Origin: Verrucomicrobiota bacterium JB022
GTDB lineage: Bacteria > Verrucomicrobiota > Verrucomicrobiia > Opitutales > Oceanipulchritudinaceae
NCBI GenBank assembly: GCA_030673845.1
Contig: JAUTCQ010000001.1
Location: forward strand, 1 to 64,000
DNA length: 64,000 bases
Direction: 5' to 3'
The notes under the pieces are model-generated. The model made no database searches, was not told the origin of the DNA, and saw only the letters and a program-made list of their open reading frames with translations. Position numbers and translations under genes: made by a program. Shown here piece after piece: positions 37,290 through 45,887 of this stretch; the stretch's first letter is position 1, and every line of letters begins with the position of its first letter.

Positions 37290-40200
37290 TTATTGGTCGA
37301 CGTAGATGCGGCGGTTGTCTGCCGTGCTGTTTTCGAAGACGAAGACCCAACCGGCCTCGTCTCCGAAACGGTAAAACCAGGGCGTGACTTCGCCGGAGGT
37401 CCACCACCATTCAGAGGTTTCGAAATCGTAAATATACAGGCTGTCTCCGCTTTCGGAAGGGACGGGCCAGAGCCAGCCCAGTTGCGGATACCAGAGGTGG
37501 CCGCTCGCCACACGGTAATAGGTGCCGAGGGCGGGGGAAGTGAACCACATGGGGTAGCCGCGGATGCCGGTGCCACCGATGCGGTCGCGCAGGGGGGCGA
37601 GAGCAGCCTCGAAGTTGTTCTGCACCTGCAAGTGGTCGATCGTGACCTCTGCGATAGCGGCGGCACTCTGGTGGATAAAGACGCTGCTCAGGCCGCTGTC
37701 GCCGGTCGAGCTGTTGGTCGCATGCGGGTCGTCGAGCGTCACCGGGTCGACATACAGCGTGGAGATCGACTCGCTACTGTTATACTCGTGCTCGATCAAC
37801 ACCTGATAGGTCTGGCCGACCTCGAGCGCCTCCGGGTAGTCTGCTAGCTGGAAGGACGAGCCGCTCTTGGCCGTCACGCCGAGCCGGTAGGTGCCGGAGT
37901 CTGCATCTTGCTGGTGCAGCCAGAGGCGGGCGCGGTTTTTCGCCCCAGTGGAGTCGCTGAAACCGATGAGGTAGCCAGCCGCCGCGCCGTCGGTCGGCAG
38001 GGCGTTTACCGTGAAATAAAAGCTGAGAAACTGGTGCCCGGCGGTGACGCTCTCGTCTTCGAAGATCTGGGCCACCACGGTGCCCGGCATGGCTGCGGGG
38101 TTGTTGTAGAGCTTCAAGGCCAACTCGCTCACCACCATGGCGTCGCTCGATTCGCTGTCGCGCGTGGCCGTGGTGACGGCTTCGATCCAGCGCCCGTTGC
38201 CGTTGAGCGGGCCGTCGTTGTAGCTGAAGGGCTCGTTGAAGCCCTCGTCGCCCACGCCGCCGGGGTCGTCCGGGATCACGATTTGCCAGCTCGGACCCAC
38301 GTCGCCCGGCTCCAGCGGGCCTTGCTTGATTGCGCCCGGCAGCACCTCGTCGGCTCCGATGTCGCGGCCGGTGGCGGGGCGGGTTTGGCCGTCCATATCG
38401 AGTGTGGCAGCGGCAACGGAGTCCACGGCGGCGTCGATCAACGCGCTGCCCGGCTGGGGGCGTTGCAGGCCATCGGCGGCCTCGGCAAACATCGGGTTCG
38501 CGAAGGTGAAGCCGCTGGGCAGGTTCGGTACGTTGGTCGAGGAAACGTTGGCGGCGTAGGTGTGGCCGATGGGGGCCGTCACCTCCACATACGGGTTGTT
38601 GGAGCCGGCGACGACGTTGTTGACGATCGTGTTGTTCTGCGGCGGCAGGGTCGTGTCGCCCTCGCTGGAAGTGGTGCCGATCACGATGCCCCGGGCGCTG
38701 TTGACGACCGTGTTATGGGCGATGGTGACGTTTTCGGCTTGCAGGTAGCGGTTGAGCGGCGAATTGGGCACGCCGTTCATCAGCACGATGGCGCCGCGCA
38801 ACTCCGACGAGCTGCTGAGGCCGCTGAAGTAGTTGTTGATCACCACATGGTCGGGCCCGACTACGCGCACGCCGCCAGAGTCGTTGTAACCGTTGCCGAT
38901 GAAGAAGTTGCCGTCGACAGTGCAGGCCGAGCCGTGGCGCAGGGTCAGTTGGCCAGCCGATTCGAGGAAGGTGTTGCCGCGGTAGACGTTACCGACCGAT
39001 TTGTTGGAAATCGTTTCGATCTCGCCGTCGGTGTGGTGAAACAGGTTGTGCTCCACCAGCGCATTGGCGTTGAGCATCGAGCGGTCGCTGGTGCCAATGC
39101 GGATCGTTTCGTAGCCGTTACCGGTGCCTGGAGCGCGGTCGGCGAAGTAGTTGCGGGCGATATGGGTGCCGTTGGGCTCCAGGCTCTCGTCGAGGATCAC
39201 GACCAGTTGCACGCCCTTATGGGTCATGCCGCTCAGCTGATTATCCGTGATCGCGTTGAACTGGCCGCGCACGGAGATCCAGTCGTAATCGGTCGAGCTA
39301 CTATCGGGGTTGTAATCGACGATGGCGGAGTTGCGAAACGCGCAATGGCGGCTGCCGCTGGCAAACGATACGACCGCGCCGTTGGCCGTGCCCTTGGTAA
39401 AGAGCAGGCCCTCGACCTCCATGTAGGCGCCGTCGATCTCCAGGGAAGATTGGCCGATGAAGGCGACCCCACCCGGCGTCTCGGCGCGCAGGCGGATGGG
39501 GTGGGTGGCGGTGCCTCCCGTGCCGTTGGCGCTGTCCTTGCCGTCAAACGACCAGTTCTGGTTCACGTAGACGCCGTCGGCGATGACGATCGTCGTGCCG
39601 GGGGTCGCCTGTTCCAGCCCGTCTTCCAGTTGGGACTGGTTGGAGATGCGCACGACAGTTTCGGCGGGCTGGGCCTCCCACTGGGTCCATTCGGCGGCCC
39701 AGGTGCTCATGAAAGAAGGCACGCTGCCTTGACGGTCGGTCAGTTGGGCCTCGAAGAGCGATTCCGGCTCGACGGGCGTGCCCAGCGATTCGAGCACCTG
39801 CAGGTCGTCGGTCTCAAAAGTAGTGGCCGCGCCGTGGAAGCCCGCGATGATCGGGAAGAGGAAGCGGTCGCGCGTGTTGGCGTTGTTCTCGTCCCAGAAA
39901 TAGTAATTGGACTGCGCGTTGTTGGTCTGCTCAAAGTTCCAGAGCGTGAGCCAGCGCAGGTGATTGGGCTGTCCGGCCTGCGTGCCTCCGGTGCGCCCGC
40001 GCAGCAGCCCGCCTTCGTTGGCGTCGAGCAGGGTCGCGTAGGGGCCCGAGCCATGGGCGTCGAACGACGAATTGCTGCCGTAGGTGTAGCGGTGGAAAAC
40101 GGCGCCCGCGCTCTGGTAGCCGACCGACGGGCCGTGCCACTGGTTGGCAGTGTCGGCTCCGTAGGTCGCAAGAATGCCATTGCCGCGCCGCGTGTGGATG

Positions 40201-41255
40201 CCGAAGTGCCCGCCGTTGCCCTCGATCCGGGTCAGGGCGAGGGTGAAGAAGCTCGTGTCGTGCAGGTTCACCGCCTCGTTCCAGTTGATGAAACGGCAGC
40301 GCGTGATCCAGCCGTTGACGACGTTGTTGATCTGCAGCGCGCTCCAGGCACTGTCGTCGCGGGCGCTGCGGTGGTGCACGAAGTCGCTGACCCAGTTGCC
40401 GCGGAAGACGATATTCTCGAACCCAACCTCCTCAATGTGCGGGTAGGTGCGCAGGCTCCAGTCGTAGGTCGGGTCGATCTCCATGTGGATCGGCTCGGCG
40501 AAGGTCACGACATTGCCGTCGATCGCCACGATCTGGTGCTTTTCTTCAACCTTCAAGCCCTCATCGGTCAACTGGGTCCACTCGGGTTCCAGTTCCTTGG
40601 GGGCGAGAAAAGGCGCGGCGGCATCAGGGTCGCGCAGGTAGAGGCAGACCCACTGGCCGACTTGCAAAGCAGCCGGGTTCACCACCTCCACGCTAAAGCT
40701 CTCGCGCTCGGCCGGGGCGTTGATCGTCGCCAGGGTGGAGCTGGAGGTGCTGCCGCTGGGCTGCACGAGGAACATCTCCGGCGTCGAATACATCTGGTCG
40801 GGATTCTCCGGCTCGAAGGGGGCCTCCATGTAGAGCTCGGTGGGGTCTTCCCACACGCCCGCGCCGCGCAGCACGATATTGCTCCGACGGATGCGGATGG
40901 GCGAGCCGACCTCGCTCAGCGTGTTGAGATGAAAGCGGCCGCTGGGAAAGTAAACGACGCCGCCGCCCGCGTTTTCCGCCGCCACAATCGCCGCCTGGAT
41001 GGCGTCGCGGTCGCTGCGGTTGTCGTCTGGCACCGCACCGTAGGCCGTTACGTCAAAGATCGGGCCGCTGACGGTAGGCAAAGGGGCCTGGCTGCGGTGG
41101 TAGCCGGCATAAGAAAAATCGGGCAGCGTGGGCTCGGTGCCGTTGGCGCGGGCGTCGACATAGTCCGTCCACAGGGCGGAGGGTACGGCGCTGGCGGAAG
41201 CAGCCAACAGACAGCCGAGCGACCCGCAAAGCGTAGTAAAGCGCATCAGAGTCAT
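37290..41255 (-). CDS. Giant secreted PL6-type lyase with two beta-helix domains and C-terminal lectin-like modules
   Basis: 1321 aa from ATG 41255 (signal peptide ends near SASA). Residues about 60-500 are a pectate-lyase-3-like right-handed helix (DVTAYGAVPDDNRSDRDAIQ). About 530-970 form a chondroitinase-B/PL6 domain with GEIETISNKSVGNVYRGNTF and AGQLTLRHGSACTVDGNFF, carrying the lysine and arginine expected of PL6. About 1000-1190 is a concanavalin-like domain, and about 1230-1321 is tryptophan-rich (GHLWYPQLGWLW, ETSEWWWTSG). It probably cleaves alginate or a similar uronan outside the cell. It is divergent from the SDR-kinase pair. Confidence 0.88.
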   Translation of the reverse strand: MTLMRFTTLCGSLGCLLAASASAVPSALWTDYVDARANGTEPTLPDFSYAGYHRSQAPLPTVSGPIFDVTAYGAVPDDNRSDRDAIQAAIVAAENAGGGVVYFPSGRFHLNTLSEVGSPIRIRRSNIVLRGAGVWEDPTELYMEAPFEPENPDQMYSTPEMFLVQPSGSTSSSTLATINAPAERESFSVEVVNPAALQVGQWVCLYLRDPDAAAPFLAPKELEPEWTQLTDEGLKVEEKHQIVAIDGNVVTFAEPIHMEIDPTYDWSLRTYPHIEEVGFENIVFRGNWVSDFVHHRSARDDSAWSALQINNVVNGWITRCRFINWNEAVNLHDTSFFTLALTRIEGNGGHFGIHTRRGNGILATYGADTANQWHGPSVGYQSAGAVFHRYTYGSNSSFDAHGSGPYATLLDANEGGLLRGRTGGTQAGQPNHLRWLTLWNFEQTNNAQSNYYFWDENNANTRDRFLFPIIAGFHGAATTFETDDLQVLESLGTPVEPESLFEAQLTDRQGSVPSFMSTWAAEWTQWEAQPAETVVRISNQSQLEDGLEQATPGTTIVIADGVYVNQNWSFDGKDSANGTGGTATHPIRLRAETPGGVAFIGQSSLEIDGAYMEVEGLLFTKGTANGAVVSFASGSRHCAFRNSAIVDYNPDSSSTDYDWISVRGQFNAITDNQLSGMTHKGVQLVVILDESLEPNGTHIARNYFADRAPGTGNGYETIRIGTSDRSMLNANALVEHNLFHHTDGEIETISNKSVGNVYRGNTFLESAGQLTLRHGSACTVDGNFFIGNGYNDSGGVRVVGPDHVVINNYFSGLSSSSELRGAIVLMNGVPNSPLNRYLQAENVTIAHNTVVNSARGIVIGTTSSEGDTTLPPQNNTIVNNVVAGSNNPYVEVTAPIGHTYAANVSSTNVPNLPSGFTFANPMFAEAADGLQRPQPGSALIDAAVDSVAAATLDMDGQTRPATGRDIGADEVLPGAIKQGPLEPGDVGPSWQIVIPDDPGGVGDEGFNEPFSYNDGPLNGNGRWIEAVTTATRDSESSDAMVVSELALKLYNNPAAMPGTVVAQIFEDESVTAGHQFLSFYFTVNALPTDGAAAGYLIGFSDSTGAKNRARLWLHQQDADSGTYRLGVTAKSGSSFQLADYPEALEVGQTYQVLIEHEYNSSESISTLYVDPVTLDDPHATNSSTGDSGLSSVFIHQSAAAIAEVTIDHLQVQNNFEAALAPLRDRIGGTGIRGYPMWFTSPALGTYYRVASGHLWYPQLGWLWPVPSESGDSLYIYDFETSEWWWTSGEVTPWFYRFGDEAGWVFVFENSTADNRRIYVDQ

Positions 41256-41388
41256 GGGGAATCTCGGGGTTGGGTAAGGGAGCTGTGCCCTGATAATCAA
41301 AAATTCTTGCCCGTCGGTCAACTAATAAATATAAGACATTTTCGCAACCCCTCTTGCATCTCCTCCAAACTACCTGACTGATATTACC
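41256..41388. promoter_or_regulatory. Divergent control region between PL6 lyase and SDR
   Basis: The 133-nt region is AT-rich around GTCAACTAATAAATATAAG (from 41317). GTCAACTAAT has a one-base variant, GTCGACTAAT, at 45708-45717 in front of the symporter operon. TTGCGAAAATG on the minus strand here resembles the half-site of the operator-like palindrome before the LacI gene. These may be sites for the LacI regulator; the match is short. Confidence 0.3.
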
Positions 41389-42153
41389 ATGGGAAAACTT
41401 GCTGGCAAAAAAGCGCTCGTCACGGCGGGCGGACAAGGCATCGGCCTCGCCATCACGCGCCAACTGCTCGCCGAAGGCTGCGACGTGGCGGTCCATTATT
41501 TTTCCAGCGCAGTCGATACGGCCGCGCTGCGCAGCGTCTGCTCGCGCGAAAACGCCAAAGTCTGCGGCCTTCAGGCCGATTTGCGCCAGCGCGACCAGGC
41601 GTCGGCGTGCGTCGAACAGGCGGTGGACGCGCTGGGCGGCCTCGACATCCTGATCAACAACGCGGGTTCGCTCATTGGCCGCCGTCGCCTGAACGAGCTC
41701 GACCCGGACTTTTGGCAAGACTCGTTCGACCTCAACGTGTCGTCGATGAACTGGATCACACAAGCGGCTCTCCCGGCCCTGCGGGAAGCCCAGGACGGCG
41801 CGAGCATCGTCAACCTCGCCTCGTTGGCAGGCCGCAAGGGCGGGCATCCCGGCTCGTTGGCCTACTCGACAATGAAGGGCGCGATCCTTACCTACACCCG
41901 CGCGCTTGCCCAGGAGCTGGGGCCGGAGGGCATCCGGGTCAACGCCGTCGCGCCGGGCCTGATCCTCGGCACGAGTTTCCACAACACCCACACGACGGAG
42001 GAATCGGCCCGTGCCACCATCGCGGGCATCCCGCTGGGGCGCGGCGGCAAGCCCGAAGACGTGGCGCGGGCGGTCTGCTTCCTCGCCAGCGAATTCGACG
42101 GTTTTATTGCGGGAGCGACGATTGACATCAATGGTGGTGTGTATGCCTGTTGA
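41389..42153 (+). CDS. SDR oxidoreductase, probable uronate-pathway (DEH-type) reductase
   Basis: 254 aa classical SDR. Cofactor motif VTAGGQGIGLAITRQL, DILINNAGSL, serine in NLASLAGRKG, and YSTMKGAI with the catalytic Y and K. The C-terminus FIAGATIDINGGVYAC is typical. In alginate pathways an SDR reduces 4-deoxy-5-hexoseulose uronate to 2-keto-3-deoxygluconate, and its position between the lyase and a kinase supports that role, by inference. Its last 11 nt overlap the kinase start. Confidence 0.9.
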   Translation: MGKLAGKKALVTAGGQGIGLAITRQLLAEGCDVAVHYFSSAVDTAALRSVCSRENAKVCGLQADLRQRDQASACVEQAVDALGGLDILINNAGSLIGRRRLNELDPDFWQDSFDLNVSSMNWITQAALPALREAQDGASIVNLASLAGRKGGHPGSLAYSTMKGAILTYTRALAQELGPEGIRVNAVAPGLILGTSFHNTHTTEESARATIAGIPLGRGGKPEDVARAVCFLASEFDGFIAGATIDINGGVYAC

Positions 42154-42667
42154 CGCACCTTGCCCGACGCCCCTGACCTTGCTCGTGATGGGGGTCTCCG
42201 GTTCCGGTAAAAGCACCATTGCCCGCCTGCTCGCCGAGCGCCTGGGCGGCTGTTACCTGGATGCCGACGACTTCCACCCGCAAAACAACATCGACAAGAT
42301 GCGCGATGGCGTGGCCTTGACCGACGAAGACCGTTGGCCGTGGCTGCGTACCTTGCATGAAGAGCTGCAGCGCCGCGAAGCGGAGGAGGAGATCGTCTGC
42401 CTCGCCTGCAGCGCGCTCAAGCAGCGCTACCGCGAAGTCTTGCTCGATGGCCTACGCCATAAGGCGGTCGTCATGCTCACGGGGACGTATGACTTGCTGC
42501 TGGAGCGCATGACCAGCCGCCAAGGGCACTTCATGCCCGCCCGCCTGCTGACGAGCCAGCTCGCCACGCTCGAAAAACCCGAAGACGCCCTCAATGTCTC
42601 CATCGCCGGCACGCCGGAGGAAATTGTGGAGGACATCATGCGCCAGCTCCCGCAACACGTGGGGTGA
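42143..42667 (+). CDS. Gluconokinase-family sugar-acid kinase
   Basis: 174 aa from ATG 42143 (an in-frame ATG at 42131 is possible), overlapping the SDR gene and therefore translationally coupled. Walker A is GVSGSGKST; the substrate block DADDFHPQNNIDKMRDGVAL and CLACSALKQRYREVL are GntK hallmarks. The family phosphorylates D-gluconate at C6. In this locus the natural substrate could instead be a deoxy-ketogluconate produced by the reductase; this is inference. A repeat containing a terminator hairpin follows. Confidence 0.92.
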   Translation: MPVDAPCPTPLTLLVMGVSGSGKSTIARLLAERLGGCYLDADDFHPQNNIDKMRDGVALTDEDRWPWLRTLHEELQRREAEEEIVCLACSALKQRYREVLLDGLRHKAVVMLTGTYDLLLERMTSRQGHFMPARLLTSQLATLEKPEDALNVSIAGTPEEIVEDIMRQLPQHVG

Positions 42668-42684
42668 ACATTAGCCAAAATTCA

Positions 42685-42798
42685 GGCCACGGATGAACAC
42701 GGATTTGCACAGATAGAGAATTCAAAAGAAAAACCCGCTCCTCTTACAGGTGCGGGTTCTTATTTATCCGTACAATCCGTGTTTCATCCGTGGCTGAA
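42685..42798. repeat. ACGGAT-family inverted repeat enclosing a terminator hairpin
   Basis: The left arm 42685-42714 (GGCCACGGATGAACACGGAT) pairs with the right arm 42763-42798 (ATCCGTGTTTCATCCGTGGC). In the centre AACCCGC (42732) and GCGGGTT (42752) form a 7-bp stem followed by TCTTATTT, a probable bidirectional terminator between the convergent kinase and cupin genes. Confidence 0.8.
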
Positions 42799-42800
42799 GA

Positions 42801-43877
42801 TCAGGCCTCAGGCGGGAGGCATTCCAGCAGCTTCAGCGGCTCTGATCCGACGGGGCGGATGTCCAGCCCGCCGCTGCTGGCCGGCACGAAGAACCGGTCG
42901 AAAGGCTCGACGGTCCATTCCCTGCGGCCGGCCTGAATCGTGCCGCGCCCGCCGGTAACGATGCCGATAAAGGCTTGGTCGACCGGTCGTCGGGAAGGGC
43001 CGTCGAACACACTGAGGTCGACACGGAAGCAGGGGGTCGTTTCTGGCCCGATCAGGTGGTAGTGCTTGCCCGAACCTTCCCACTTGCGCACTTCGTGCGG
43101 GCGAAAGGCATAGAGCTGGCGCATCGTCTCGACCGAAACCGCATCGTAGTTGAAGACGTCGAGGCAGAAGTCGAGCCCGCGACCCATGAAGCGGGCCGAT
43201 TCGGGCAAGACGTAGCCCGCCTTCTCGAACTCGAAGCGTACCGCGAGGTCGGAGGGCTCCATGATCTCGACCATCATGATGCCTTCGCCGATCGCGTGTG
43301 GGAAGCCGCCGGGGATGAAGAAGGTGTCGCCCGGTTGCACGGGTATACGCTCAAAGCACGCCTCCAGCGCGGCCAGGTCCTGTTGCTCGATCATGCGTTT
43401 CAGCTCCGCCCGGGTGGGCGGATGCTGGAAGCCGAGGTAGATATACGGCTCCGCCACTTCCGGGCGGATGGATAGGATGTGGTAGGCCTCTGCCTTGCCC
43501 GACGGGCCGAGCCCGTGCTGCTGGGCAAAGGCCGCCGTTGGGTGCGCCTGGAAGTGCAGGCGCACGGCGGCATCGAGCAGCTTGACCAGCACGCGCGGCT
43601 CCGGACCGTGGCGGGCCACATGAGCCGCGCCCAGCCAGTCTTGCGCGTGGGCCTGCAGCAGGTCGCGGAAGTAGCGCCGCTCGCCGGCCAGCTCTACCTG
43701 CGCCAGCCCCTCGTCGTCCCGGGTGGGGTGGGGATTGATGGCGCGGGTGGTGGAGGCCAGCCAGTCTTCCGGCCAGTGGTCGTCGCGGGGAACAGGCTTG
43801 CCTTCCAGGCGGTCGAGTTCGCGACCGCCCGGGTAGGTGCGCCAGACGCGGTTGGGGAGGAGTGGCAGAAGGTCCAT
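42801..43877 (-). CDS. Type I phosphomannose isomerase-like cupin enzyme
   Basis: 358 aa. It resembles class I mannose-6-phosphate isomerases: PRVLVKLLDAAVRLHFQAHP, then GKAEAYHILSIRP, GDTFFIPGGFPHAIGEGIMM and VEIMEPSDLAVRFEF, which carry the zinc ligands (Q, H, E, H region). The C-terminal cupin ends GLDIRPVGSEPLKLLECLPP. It interconverts aldose/ketose phosphates; in this locus it may act on a related uronate or mannose derivative. It lies 7 nt after the symporter gene on the same strand. Confidence 0.85.
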   Translation of the reverse strand: MDLLPLLPNRVWRTYPGGRELDRLEGKPVPRDDHWPEDWLASTTRAINPHPTRDDEGLAQVELAGERRYFRDLLQAHAQDWLGAAHVARHGPEPRVLVKLLDAAVRLHFQAHPTAAFAQQHGLGPSGKAEAYHILSIRPEVAEPYIYLGFQHPPTRAELKRMIEQQDLAALEACFERIPVQPGDTFFIPGGFPHAIGEGIMMVEIMEPSDLAVRFEFEKAGYVLPESARFMGRGLDFCLDVFNYDAVSVETMRQLYAFRPHEVRKWEGSGKHYHLIGPETTPCFRVDLSVFDGPSRRPVDQAFIGIVTGGRGTIQAGRREWTVEPFDRFFVPASSGGLDIRPVGSEPLKLLECLPPEA

Positions 43878-43884
43878 GACAGGC

Positions 43885-45663
43885 TCAGGCTCGGTTGGCG
43901 CGGGCGGCGCGGCGCGCCTTGATGGCTTCCTTGTTGTAGCCCCAGTAGAGCAGGTAGCCGAGGCCCATCATGAAGCCGCCGCAGAGGATAAACGTGATCC
44001 GCCCGCCGATGGGGTTGGGGATGAGGAAGAGCAGTGCCACGAAGAGCCCGTAGCCGCCCGCGAGCGTGCCCAGCGTTTTGCCCTGCCGGCCATCGAGGCT
44101 CACCTTGTGCTCGGTCTCCAGCACGGGCGTATTGATGTTGTCCCAATACATGCGGGTCTCATCGGCGCGCGCACCCTTAGGCTCGCGGTAGAAGAGTTTG
44201 GTGAAGAGGAACCAGGTGGGCAGGATGGTGCTGCTCAGGAGGATGCCCTGCATGGCATCGAGGTCGTTGATCTCGCGCTGCGAGAGGCCGAGGCTGAAGG
44301 TGGTGTCCCAGAAGGTGGCGTTGAAGTGGTCGCGGGCGAAGTAGCTGATGGTGAGGCCCAGCACCACGGTCGACCAGCCCGACCAGTCGGGCGTCTTGCG
44401 CACGACCATCATCATGATCAGCGGGATCGTCACCGGCATCGCCACGAGCGACCCAAACTGCAGCATGATGTCGAACAGGCCGAGCGTCTTCAGGCTGCTG
44501 AAAAACAGGCCGGCACCGATTACGCACAGGCCGAGAATGACGGTGACGCTCTTGCTGACGAGCATCTGCTCCTTTTCCGAAGCGGCGGGGCGGACCACGG
44601 CAAGGTAGAAATTCTTCACAAAGATGCCGGCGTTGCGGTTGAGGCCGCTGTCCATCGAGGAGATGGTGGCGGCAAACATGCCCGCGATCAGCAGGCCGAT
44701 CATGCCCGCCGGGAGGGTGTCGATGGCCATCTTGACATAAGACGCTTCCGATGCACGCGCGCCGAGCTGCGGGAACACGGTCGAAAGGTCCGGGTAATAG
44801 ACGGCGCAAACCATCGGCGGGATGAACCACAGGATGGGCCCGAAGACAAAAAGCATCGACGCCATCAGGCCGGCGTAGCGTGCGTTCTTGGAATCCTTGG
44901 CATTCAGATAGCGCGAGGCCTCCATGATGTTGTTGGTCGAGGCGAACTGCTTCACGAAGATCAGCACCATCCAGCTGATGATCAGCAGGGGGTAGTTCAC
45001 GTCGTTGCCGAGGAAGATGTTTTCGGCCGGGAACTGCTCAAACAGCTCGACCGGGCCGCCGATCTTGGCCAGCGAAAAAATCGCGGTGGTGACGGCGATC
45101 ATCATCAGAATCAGCGTCTGCATGAAGTCCGACGACACCACGGCCCACGCGCCGCCGATGGTGGAGTTGAACAGCACGATCAACCCGGTGACGATGATCG
45201 TCGTTTGCAGGTCGAAGCCGAACACCGTCGCGAGAAACACGGCGAGGCCGTTGAGCCAGATGCCGGCGTAAGCGATGTTGGTGGGGAGAAAGATCCAGGT
45301 AAAGAACTGCTCGTTGGCCCGGCCCAGGCGTTGCCGCACGGCCTGAATCGGGGTGATCACCCGCAGCTGGCGGAATTTCGGCGCGAAATACGCGTAGTTG
45401 ATGAAGAAGCCGAGCGCGTTGGCGAAAAAGATCGTGAGGATGATCGGGCCGTTGCTGTAGGCGTGGCTCGCCGCGCCCGTGAAGCTCCAGGCGCTGAATT
45501 GGGTCATGAAGGCGGTGGCGCCAGTCATCCACCACAGCATCTGTCCGCCGCCGCGAAAGTAGTCGCTGGTGTCGGACACGAATTTGCGGGTCAGCAGGCC
45601 GATGGAGGCCAGGAACCCAAAGTAGAAGATGACCACGAACAAGTCGTAGGGGCTGATTCTCAT
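43885..45663 (-). CDS. Sodium/solute symporter (SSS family)
   Basis: 592 aa with about 13-14 transmembrane helices. YFRGGGQMLWWMTGATAFMT and QFSAWSFTGAASHAYSNG are the SSS N-terminal motif. GAWAVVSSDFMQTLILMMIA and GMFAATISSMDSGLNRNAGI are further conserved Na+-site segments. It imports a monomer, by context probably an unsaturated uronate or keto-deoxy sugar, using the sodium gradient. It is first gene of a two-gene minus-strand operon with the PMI-like enzyme, and divergent from the LacI gene. Confidence 0.92.
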   Translation of the reverse strand: MRISPYDLFVVIFYFGFLASIGLLTRKFVSDTSDYFRGGGQMLWWMTGATAFMTQFSAWSFTGAASHAYSNGPIILTIFFANALGFFINYAYFAPKFRQLRVITPIQAVRQRLGRANEQFFTWIFLPTNIAYAGIWLNGLAVFLATVFGFDLQTTIIVTGLIVLFNSTIGGAWAVVSSDFMQTLILMMIAVTTAIFSLAKIGGPVELFEQFPAENIFLGNDVNYPLLIISWMVLIFVKQFASTNNIMEASRYLNAKDSKNARYAGLMASMLFVFGPILWFIPPMVCAVYYPDLSTVFPQLGARASEASYVKMAIDTLPAGMIGLLIAGMFAATISSMDSGLNRNAGIFVKNFYLAVVRPAASEKEQMLVSKSVTVILGLCVIGAGLFFSSLKTLGLFDIMLQFGSLVAMPVTIPLIMMMVVRKTPDWSGWSTVVLGLTISYFARDHFNATFWDTTFSLGLSQREINDLDAMQGILLSSTILPTWFLFTKLFYREPKGARADETRMYWDNINTPVLETEHKVSLDGRQGKTLGTLAGGYGLFVALLFLIPNPIGGRITFILCGGFMMGLGYLLYWGYNKEAIKARRAARANRA

Positions 45664-45844
45664 GGTGGGGTGGGGGTAAGGAGCGGGGAATTTGGGCTTG
45701 AACCAATGTCGACTAATTTTTATTGGATTGGGCGATCCACAATCAATGAAAATCGGAACCCGGTTGGAAAAAATCGTCTCGTTTCCCCTTCAGGCCGCTG
45801 ATTCAGGGTCTATCGGGTAAAAACTAATGATCTAATAAACTTGT

Positions 45845-45864
45845 GTTGCGATTTTAATCACAAC
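45845..45864. promoter_or_regulatory. Candidate LacI-family operator
   Basis: GTTGCGATT-TT-AATCACAAC is an inverted repeat with one mismatch, 23 nt before the LacI-type gene and in the gap shared with the divergent symporter operon. Position and near symmetry suit an autoregulatory operator. Confidence 0.5.
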
Positions 45865-45887
45865 GTGTCTTTCTTGGAGAATAAAGG

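Noticed and set aside
37908-41381. Plus-strand open frame of over 1100 codons opposite the PL6 lyase
   Set aside because: Shadow frame: the minus strand encodes a signal peptide, PL6 and lectin-like domains in order.
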